Positions 1 to 5,165 of a DNA stretch of 9,518 bases are shown piece after piece. The translations under genes and the position numbers were made by a program. The notes beneath the pieces were generated by a model that searched no databases, was not told where the DNA came from, and was given only the letters and a program-made list of their open reading frames with translations. How positions within the stretch are numbered: the stretch's first letter is position 1; each line of letters starts with the position of its first letter. The DNA is from JBFHKO01 sp041595355 (GTDB lineage Bacteria; Pseudomonadota; Gammaproteobacteria; Enterobacterales; Aeromonadaceae), in assembly GCA_041595355.1 (NCBI GenBank), contig JBFHKO010000092.1, forward strand, positions 1 through 9,518. The letters are read 5' to 3'.

Positions 1-269
1 AGCACGGCGATAAGCAGCAGCACCCCGAAGGCAAACAGCGGCAGGGCCCAGCGGGCATAGAAACTGGGCGGAAACTGGGCCACCAGCAGCATGAGGCCGA
101 AGGCGAGGCCGGTGCGGATGATCTGGCGCAGCAGCATCTCGGGGTGCATCCCGGAGGCCGAATAGAGCACCACCAGGCTGATGCACAGCAGGCTGAGCAG
201 TCCCAGCAGCAGCGGCAGATCGATGTGCAGCCGCTGCCAGAAGCGGGCGCTGCCGTTCTGGGTGATCAT
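1..269 (-). CDS. rodA: RodA (MrdB), SEDS peptidoglycan glycosyltransferase, N-terminal part
   Basis: Partial gene: only the first 89 codons lie in the window and the 3' part runs off the left edge. RodA is the inner-membrane SEDS-family glycan polymerase of the elongasome and works with the transpeptidase PBP2 to build the cylindrical wall. The visible protein has a short cytoplasmic N-terminus, then three hydrophobic stretches at about residues 18-38, 48-65 and 73-89. YSASG (36-40) follows the first one and corresponds to WSASG of E. coli RodA; AQFPP (64-68) corresponds to AQIPP. The ATG overlaps the mrdA stop in an ATGA, and AGGAG lies 8 nt upstream (278-282), so both coupling and a real ribosome-binding site support this start. 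Identity as RodA rather than FtsW rests on the mrdA neighbour and the N-terminal match. The catalytic region is outside the window. Confidence 0.93.
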   Translation of the reverse strand, partial: MITQNGSARFWQRLHIDLPLLLGLLSLLCISLVVLYSASGMHPEMLLRQIIRTGLAFGLMLLVAQFPPSFYARWALPLFAFGVLLLIAV

Positions 270-2152
270 GGTTGCGGCTCCTGAGGGGTGGGGTGAGTGG
301 AGCCCAGCAGGTAGGCATCCAGCATGGCGCGGGCGACGGGGGCGGCGTTGGTGCTGCCGCCACCGGCGTTTTCGAGGATGAGCGACACCAGGGCCCTGGG
401 CGTCTCGTAGGGGGCAAAGGCGACGAACAGGGCATTGTCCCTGTGCTCTTCCTTCAGCCGGCTGGCATCGTACTTCTCGTTTTCTTTCATGTTGATCACC
501 TGGGCGGTGCCGGATTTGCCCGCCGCCTTGTAGGGGGTGTTGGCAAAGGCCTTGCGCGCCGTGCCCTCGGGGCTGTTGATCACCTGATACATGCCCTGCA
601 TGGCCACCTGCCAGTAGTTCTCATCCTTGACCGCCAGCGCCTGCTCCCGGGTGGCCTGGTAGGGGGTTTGCAGCCCTTCCGGCTCGGCAGTGGCTTTCAG
701 CAGGTGCGGCACTATGTTATGGCCATGCTGGGTCAGGATGCTGTGGGCGCGTGCCAGCTGGATGGGCGTGGCGGTCCAGTAGCCCTGACCTATGCCCACC
801 GAGATGGTATCGCCCTGATACCAGCCCTGGCGCCAGCGTTTCTGCTTCCACTGCCGGGAGGGCATGATGCCGGAGGACTCCTCGAAGATATCCAGCCCCG
901 AGTACTGGCCGAAACCGAAGCGGCTCATGTAGTCGTTGAGGGTGTCGATGCCGGCCCGGTAGGCCAGATCGTAGAAATAGGTGTCCGCCGACACGGCGAT
1001 GGCGCGGTGGACATCCATCCAGCCATGGCCCCACTTTTTCCAGTCGCGCCACTTGCGACTGACGCCCGGGATCTGGAAGGTGGGGCCGCCGAAGAAGCGG
1101 CCGTGGGCGCTGATGAGCCCCTCGTTGAGTCCCATCACCGCCAGCAGCGGCTTGACGGTGGAGGCGGGGGCATAGCCGCCCTGGGAGGTGCGGTTGATGA
1201 GTGGCCGCGCGGGGTCGTTCAGCAGCGCCGAATACTCCTTGCTGCCGATGCCGCGCACGAACAGGTTGGGATCGTAGCTGGGGGAGGAGGCCAGCGCCAG
1301 CACGGCGCCATCCCGGGGATCCATCAGCACCAGGCCGCCGCGGCGGCCGGCCAGCAACTCCTGGGCCTTCATCTGTAGACGAATATCGATGTTGAGGTAG
1401 ATATCCTTGCCGGCCACCGGCGGCTGGTACTTGAGGGTGCGGATGATGCGGCCGCGGTTGTTGACCTCGACCTCCTGGTAGCCCGCCTGGCCATGCAGCA
1501 GATCCTCGTAATATTTCTCCACCCCCTGCTTGCCGATGTCGCGGCTGGCGGCGTAGTTGGCCAGTTTGCCCTGTTCTTCCAGCCGCTGCAGATCCCGGGT
1601 ATTGATGCGCGACACATAGCCGAGGGCATGGGTCAGGGTATCGGCGAAGGGGTAGTAGCGCTTCAGGTAGGCCTCGATGCCGGCCCCCGGGTATTTGTGC
1701 TGGTTGACGGAAAAGAGCGCCACCTGCTCTTCGGTCAGCCGCTCGGCCAGGGTGGCCGGCTTGAAGCGACGATTGCGTGTCACCTCCTTGAAGAAGCGAC
1801 GTTCGTCCTCCTCGTCCAGCCCCAGCAGGGCGACCAGGGCCGACACCGTCTGGGGCAGATCGGTGACCTGCTCGGGCACGATTTCCAGGCTGTAGACCGG
1901 CCGGTTTTCCGCCAGCAGTATGCCGTTGCGATCGAAGATGAGGCCCCGGGGCGGCGCCACCGGCAACACCTTGATGCGGTTGCTGTTGGAGCGGGTCTGG
2001 TAGTCGGCATGGTGCAGCACCTGCAGCCGGTAGAGGTTGCCCAGCAGCAACAGGGTCAGCAGCCCGACGCAGGCCATGGCAAACAGCGCGCGGCGGTAGA
2101 AAAGCGCCGCCTCGGCACCATTGTCCTTGATGGAGATGCGCTGTTTCAGCAT
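266..2152 (-). CDS. mrdA: Penicillin-binding protein 2 (peptidoglycan D,D-transpeptidase)
   Basis: A class B penicillin-binding protein of 628 residues (about 633 in E. coli). It cross-links peptide stems during side-wall elongation in complex with RodA and is the target of mecillinam in related bacteria. It has a cytoplasmic N-terminus, one membrane anchor at about residues 23-42, a pedestal/dimerisation domain with the APPRGLIFDRNG signature (66-77), and a C-terminal transpeptidase domain. All three active-site motifs are present: STVK at 331-334 with Ser331 as nucleophile (Ser330 in E. coli), SAD at 388-390, and KSGT at 546-549. RDWKKWGHG (369-377) and WYQGDTISVGIGQG (444-457) are typical of PBP2. 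The gene begins 3 nt after the rlmH stop and its own stop overlaps the rodA start by 4 nt, so rodA is probably translationally coupled. The Shine-Dalgarno sequence before its ATG is weak. No disrupting change is visible. Confidence 0.98.
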   Translation of the reverse strand: MLKQRISIKDNGAEAALFYRRALFAMACVGLLTLLLLGNLYRLQVLHHADYQTRSNSNRIKVLPVAPPRGLIFDRNGILLAENRPVYSLEIVPEQVTDLPQTVSALVALLGLDEEDERRFFKEVTRNRRFKPATLAERLTEEQVALFSVNQHKYPGAGIEAYLKRYYPFADTLTHALGYVSRINTRDLQRLEEQGKLANYAASRDIGKQGVEKYYEDLLHGQAGYQEVEVNNRGRIIRTLKYQPPVAGKDIYLNIDIRLQMKAQELLAGRRGGLVLMDPRDGAVLALASSPSYDPNLFVRGIGSKEYSALLNDPARPLINRTSQGGYAPASTVKPLLAVMGLNEGLISAHGRFFGGPTFQIPGVSRKWRDWKKWGHGWMDVHRAIAVSADTYFYDLAYRAGIDTLNDYMSRFGFGQYSGLDIFEESSGIMPSRQWKQKRWRQGWYQGDTISVGIGQGYWTATPIQLARAHSILTQHGHNIVPHLLKATAEPEGLQTPYQATREQALAVKDENYWQVAMQGMYQVINSPEGTARKAFANTPYKAAGKSGTAQVINMKENEKYDASRLKEEHRDNALFVAFAPYETPRALVSLILENAGGGSTNAAPVARAMLDAYLLGSTHPTPQEPQP

Positions 2153-2155
2153 GGG

Positions 2156-2626
2156 TCACTCACGGTGATAGGGATGGTTGGCCGTGATGCTCCAGGCACG
2201 GTAGAGGCTCTCGGCCACCAGCACCCGCACCAGCGGGTGGGGCAGGGTCAGGGACGAGAGGTTCCAGCTCTGCTCCGCCGCCTGCTTGCAGGCCGGCGCC
2301 AGCCCCTCGGGGCCGCCGATCAGCAGGGCCACATCGCGGCCATCCTGCTTCCAGGTTTCCAGCTGCTCGGCCAGTTGCTCGGTGCTCCAGGGACGCCCGG
2401 GGAGATCCAGGGTGACGATGCGGGCTCCCTTGCCGACGGCGGCCAGGGTCAGCTCGCCCTCCTTTTGCAGGATGCGGGGAATGTCGGCATTCTTGCCGCG
2501 CTTGCCGGCGGGGATCTCGATGAGCTCCAGCGGCATCTCCTTGGGAAAGCGGCGCTGGTATTCGGCAAAGGCGGTCAGCACCCAGTCGGGCATCTTGGTG
2601 CCGACGGCGACCAGTTGCAGTTTCAT
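2156..2626 (-). CDS. rlmH: RlmH, 23S rRNA pseudouridine-1915 N3-methyltransferase
   Basis: 156 residues, against about 155 in E. coli. RlmH is a small homodimeric SPOUT (trefoil-knot) methyltransferase that uses S-adenosylmethionine to methylate N3 of pseudouridine 1915 in helix 69 of 23S rRNA on assembled 70S ribosomes. The SAM-binding loop is seen as LLIGGPEG (101-108). The conserved C-terminal block runs from LTLPHPLVR (126-134) through LVAESLYRAWSI (136-147) to the terminal HPYHRE. The N-terminal MKLQLVAVG and the KRGKNADI segment (42-49) also fit the family. The ATG lies 2 nt after the rsfS stop, with GAGG about 10 nt upstream inside the end of rsfS. mrdA follows after 3 nt. Family members are often named YbeA. 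Length and both motif blocks are complete, so the protein looks functional. Confidence 0.98.
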   Translation of the reverse strand: MKLQLVAVGTKMPDWVLTAFAEYQRRFPKEMPLELIEIPAGKRGKNADIPRILQKEGELTLAAVGKGARIVTLDLPGRPWSTEQLAEQLETWKQDGRDVALLIGGPEGLAPACKQAAEQSWNLSSLTLPHPLVRVLVAESLYRAWSITANHPYHRE

Positions 2627-2628
2627 GC

Positions 2629-2967
2629 TCAGGCGGCCTCGTGGACGCTGTGGCCCCAGAGTTTCTCCAGCTGGTAGAGGGCGCGGGTCTCATCCTGCAT
2701 CACGTGCACCATCAGCTCACCCAGGTCGACCAGCACCCACTCCCCCTCGTCGGCCCCGTCGATGCCCAGCGGCCTGACGCCGGCGTGGCGCGCCTCCTCC
2801 GCCACGTGCTCGGCGATGGAGCGGACATGCCGGTTGGAGTTGCCGCTGCAGATGATCATGCAGTCGGTGATGCTGGAGCGGTTGCGCACATCCAGGACCA
2901 CGATGTCGCGCCCCTTGATGTCTTCCAGTTTGTCGATGATGAATGCCTGTAGTGCCTGACCGTGCAA
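2629..2967 (-). CDS. rsfS: RsfS, ribosomal silencing factor (Iojap/YbeB family)
   Basis: 112 residues from a TTG start. RsfS binds protein uL14 on the 50S subunit and blocks joining with the 30S subunit, lowering translation when nutrients are short. The core alpha/beta fold is covered by ALQAFIIDKLEDIKGRDI (5-22), SSITDCMIICSG (31-42), RHVRSIAEHV (46-55) and VDLGELMVHVMQ (80-91), all close to E. coli YbeB. The E. coli protein ends at LEKLWS; this one carries about seven further residues (GHSVHEAA). The start is TTG because a perfect GGAGG lies 7 nt upstream (2975-2979) and the next residues, HGQALQAF, align with the E. coli N-terminus QGKALQDF. The ATG at 2983 just upstream is in another frame. 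The gene follows nadD after a 40-nt gap, the widest in the cluster, and precedes rlmH by 2 nt. Confidence 0.96.
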   Translation of the reverse strand: MHGQALQAFIIDKLEDIKGRDIVVLDVRNRSSITDCMIICSGNSNRHVRSIAEHVAEEARHAGVRPLGIDGADEGEWVLVDLGELMVHVMQDETRALYQLEKLWGHSVHEAA

Positions 2968-2974
2968 GGATGAA

Positions 2975-2979
2975 CCTCC
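2975..2979 (-). promoter_or_regulatory. Shine-Dalgarno sequence GGAGG deciding the TTG start of rsfS
   Basis: On the minus strand GGAGG is followed by 7 nt and then TTG. No ATG in the rsfS frame has comparable support, and the protein alignment begins at this TTG. A strong ribosome-binding site paired with a weak initiation codon gives a plausible moderate translation rate for a regulator. Confidence 0.85.
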
Positions 2980-3006
2980 GCATTGAAGATGAAAAATCGA
3001 GGGCGA

Positions 3007-3015
3007 ATTATACCA
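3007..3015 (-). promoter_or_regulatory. Candidate internal promoter: extended -10 element upstream of rsfS
   Basis: The minus strand reads TGGTATAAT, a perfect consensus -10 hexamer (3012 to 3007) preceded by the TGn of an extended -10 element. It overlaps the nadD stop codon: the TAA lies inside the hexamer. The start point would be near 3000, giving an rsfS leader of about 30 nt. The sequence 16-18 nt upstream (around CAGGAT) bears little likeness to TTGACA, as is common for extended -10 promoters. The site lies at the only notable gap in the eight-gene run, so it could drive rsfS-rlmH-mrdA-rodA independently of leuS. This is inferred from sequence only. Confidence 0.55.
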
Positions 3016-3655
3016 CGCCGCCAGAATAGATCCTGTGCCGGCGTATGTAGGCCGCTACCTTTTCAGGCAGGCGATCGGCTGGAATGTTCCCGCCGGCCAT
3101 GGCGGCGCGCAGTGCGGTGGCAGAGAGATCCACCGGCTGGTTGTCCAGCAGCAGCAGACAGCCGGCCAGCCGCGCGTGCAGATCGGCGGCCTGCCGGGTG
3201 CCGTGCTCGGCCAGCAGGCGCCGGACGGGCGGTGGAAAGTCGGGGGCCGCACCCGGGCGCACACTGACCACCAGGTGGGCGTAGTGCAGCAGCTCCTCCC
3301 AGCGGTGCCAGGAGGGCAGGCTCAGCAGGGAGTCCATGCCGATGAGAAAGCAGAGCGGGGTGTCCGGCAGCTCGGCCCGCAGCTCTACCAGGGTGTCGAT
3401 GGTCCAGGAGGGGCGAGTGCGGCGCAGCTCGCGGTCATCCACCGAAAAACCGGGCAGATCGGCTACCGCCAGGCGTGCCATGGCCAGCCGCTGCTCGCTG
3501 CTGGCCACCGGCTGGGGGCGGTGCGGGGGGATATGATTGGGCAGCAGGCGGATCTCGGCCAGCCCGAGACGCGTCATGGCCTCCTGGGCCGGGCGCAGGT
3601 GACCATAGTGGATGGGATCGAAGGTGCCGCCCAGAAAGCCGATGGCGCGCTTCAT
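3008..3655 (-). CDS. nadD: NadD, nicotinate-mononucleotide adenylyltransferase
   Basis: 215 residues (213 in E. coli). NadD transfers AMP from ATP to nicotinate mononucleotide, giving deamido-NAD and pyrophosphate; NadE then amidates this to NAD. It is a cytoplasmic nucleotidyltransferase with a Rossmann-like fold. The nucleotide-binding signature GGTFDPIHYGH is at 9-19, including the HxGH motif (16-19). PNHIPPHRPQP (39-49) is the conserved substrate-binding loop. The second ATP-binding motif appears as LSATALR (177-183), equivalent to ISATIIR in E. coli. The chosen ATG forms an ATGA overlap with the holA stop. An alternative in-frame ATG 12 nt upstream would add MASR, but the overlap and the family N-terminus favour the inner start. 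Its reading frame stays open far upstream through holA, which is only a GC-rich artefact. In E. coli cobC follows nadD; here rsfS comes next. Confidence 0.97.
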   Translation of the reverse strand: MKRAIGFLGGTFDPIHYGHLRPAQEAMTRLGLAEIRLLPNHIPPHRPQPVASSEQRLAMARLAVADLPGFSVDDRELRRTRPSWTIDTLVELRAELPDTPLCFLIGMDSLLSLPSWHRWEELLHYAHLVVSVRPGAAPDFPPPVRRLLAEHGTRQAADLHARLAGCLLLLDNQPVDLSATALRAAMAGGNIPADRLPEKVAAYIRRHRIYSGGVV

Positions 3656-4677
3656 GCGGGAAGCCATCCCAGCGGCTCGGGATCGCGAAAGCCCAGGCAC
3701 AGGCTCTGCAGCCACAGCCAGGTCTGCTCCTGCTCGAAGGCGCGCAGGCTCTGATCCAGTTGTGTCGCCAAGGTCAGCAGCTGCATCAGCTTGCGGCTGG
3801 AGAGGCGATCCACGGCCTGCTGGACGAGGGCCTGCCGGCTTTGCCAGATACGTGCCTGCTCCAGCAGCGGTCCCAGGGGCTGGCCCCGCTCCTGCGCCAG
3901 GCGCAGGGTCAGCAACTGCTCCAGCTCCTTGGCCAGCGTCCAGGCGAGCATGCCGGCTTCGACCCCCTCCTCGCGCAACTGCAGCAGCATGCGCTGGGCA
4001 CGTTTGGCCTTGCCGGCCAGCAGGGTATCGATGAGCTGGAAGGGGGTAAAGTGGTTGTGCCGCGTCAGGTTGTCCTGCAGCTGTTTGGCACTGAGCGGCT
4101 GGGGCAATCCCAGCAGCAGCAGCTTGTCGAGGGCCTGCACTGCGCCCAGCAGATTGCCCTCGAAGGCGTGGCACAGAAAGGCCAGCCCTTCGGGCAGAAC
4201 CTTGAGGCCGGCCTGCTGGCAGCGCCTCTCCATCCAGCGGGGGAAATGGCGCCCGTCGGGAGCGCTGATGGGGACATAGACCCCCTGGCGGCTCAGGTTG
4301 TCGAACCACCTGGATTTGGTCTGGGTCTGGCTGAGGCGGGGACCGTGCAGCACCAGCAGCAGATCCGGGTGCAGGCGTGTCTGCAACTGCCCTATCTGGG
4401 TGGCCCAGTCACGGGGCAGCTTGCTCCCCAGCTCCAGCTCGATGAGCTGGCGGCTGGAGAAGAGGCTCAGCGACTGGCAGGCATCGAACAGCGGCCCCCA
4501 GTCGAACTGTTCATCGGTGGCGAAGCTGAGCCGCTCGGCAAACCCCTGCTTCTGGGCTGCCGCACGGATCTGGGTCAGGGCCTCCAGCTTGAGCAGCGGC
4601 TCGTCGCCGAACAGCAGATAGCAGGGCTTGAGTCCGGCCTTGAGCTGCTCGGCGAGTTGCTCCGGATAGAGGCGCAT
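3652..4677 (-). CDS. holA: HolA, DNA polymerase III subunit delta
   Basis: 341 residues (343 in E. coli). Delta is the clamp-loader subunit that opens the beta sliding clamp, within the complex of delta, delta-prime and tau/gamma. The N-terminus MRLYPEQLAEQLKAG followed by YLLFGDEPLL (19-28) matches the family start, where this domain keeps an AAA+ fold without a working ATP site. Other recognisable pieces are SLFSSRQLIELEL (71-83), the segment LLLVLHGPRLSQ after residue 100, CHAFEGNLLGAVQALDKL in the middle, and FTPFQLIDTLLAGKAKRA, which corresponds to the HFTPFHWVDALLMGKSKRA region of E. coli. The rest is the helical collar domain. The ATG overlaps the lptE stop by one base (TGATG) and the gene's own TGA overlaps the nadD ATG, with no clear Shine-Dalgarno sequence at the start. 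Translation therefore probably depends on coupling to lptE. Confidence 0.96.
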   Translation of the reverse strand: MRLYPEQLAEQLKAGLKPCYLLFGDEPLLKLEALTQIRAAAQKQGFAERLSFATDEQFDWGPLFDACQSLSLFSSRQLIELELGSKLPRDWATQIGQLQTRLHPDLLLVLHGPRLSQTQTKSRWFDNLSRQGVYVPISAPDGRHFPRWMERRCQQAGLKVLPEGLAFLCHAFEGNLLGAVQALDKLLLLGLPQPLSAKQLQDNLTRHNHFTPFQLIDTLLAGKAKRAQRMLLQLREEGVEAGMLAWTLAKELEQLLTLRLAQERGQPLGPLLEQARIWQSRQALVQQAVDRLSSRKLMQLLTLATQLDQSLRAFEQEQTWLWLQSLCLGFRDPEPLGWLPA

Positions 4678-5165
4678 CAGAAGCTGACGCGGTTCAGTTG
4701 CAGCAGGATGAGATCGGCGGTCTGCTCCTGCATTTCCTTGGTCAGCTGCTCCTGCTCACGGCTGGAGGCGAGCGCCTCCGAGCTCTTGTTGAGGAAGATG
4801 CGGTTGAAGGTGGCGTTGAATACCTGGGTCTCTTCGTCGGGGACCTGGAGGCTGTACTCGGTATTGAAGCGCATCACGTACTCCACCACCTGGCTGCGGT
4901 TGTCGACGGTGGCGGCCTGGTTGCTGACCTGGGTACTCCCCAGGGTCAGCACCGGTACCTGCTCGCCAGCCTCCACCAACCGGACCCCGGCCCGCTTGAG
5001 GCGCAGGGTCACCAGCCGGTAGAGATCGCTCTTTTCATCCCCTTTCACCTGCAGCGCGGTCAGCTGGGGGGGCAGCAGTGCGCCGCCCCGCAGGTGGAAG
5101 CCACAGCCCTGCAGCAGCAGGGCCAGGCTCAGGAGCAGCCAACCGAAGCCGGCACGCCAGCCCAT
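4677..5165 (-). CDS. lptE: LptE, LPS-assembly outer-membrane lipoprotein
   Basis: 162 residues. LptE is an outer-membrane lipoprotein that sits inside the LptD barrel as a plug and is needed for LPS delivery to the cell surface. The N-terminus is a type II signal peptide: a Trp/Arg-containing start, a hydrophobic core at about 8-18, and the lipobox LQGC at 18-21, with Cys21 as lipidation site. The following Gly rather than Asp fits sorting to the outer membrane. CGFHLRGG (21-28) matches CGWHLRD of E. coli. QVVEYVMRFNTEYSL (92-106) and the region around FNRIFLNKSSEALAS are family-like. The protein stops at about the end of the folded core; the E. coli protein (193 residues) has a further tail. 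ATG overlaps the leuS TGA by one base and the stop overlaps the holA ATG likewise. Lnt, encoded at the right end of this window, is expected to complete its acylation. Confidence 0.94.
   Translation of the reverse strand: MGWRAGFGWLLLSLALLLQGCGFHLRGGALLPPQLTALQVKGDEKSDLYRLVTLRLKRAGVRLVEAGEQVPVLTLGSTQVSNQAATVDNRSQVVEYVMRFNTEYSLQVPDEETQVFNATFNRIFLNKSSEALASSREQEQLTKEMQEQTADLILLQLNRVSF

Noticed and set aside
1493..2677. Long plus-strand open frames antisense to mrdA, rlmH and rsfS (also 272-1378), and one across nadD and holA (3475-5022).
   Set aside because: Low-complexity, His/Gln/Gly/Leu-rich products mirroring strongly supported minus-strand genes. They are codon-bias shadows.
2992..3022. 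Possible weak terminator after nadD: GGCG/CGCC stem followed by TTTTT on the minus strand.
   Set aside because: The stem has four pairs with a 10-13 nt loop and the T-run is five bases further on. The region is explained better by the extended -10 element.
3008..4309. An open frame of 433 codons that would make NadD a fusion with a long N-terminal extension.
   Set aside because: The extension is the out-of-frame reading of holA. NadD starts at 3655 with an ATGA overlap, and the family has no such domain.
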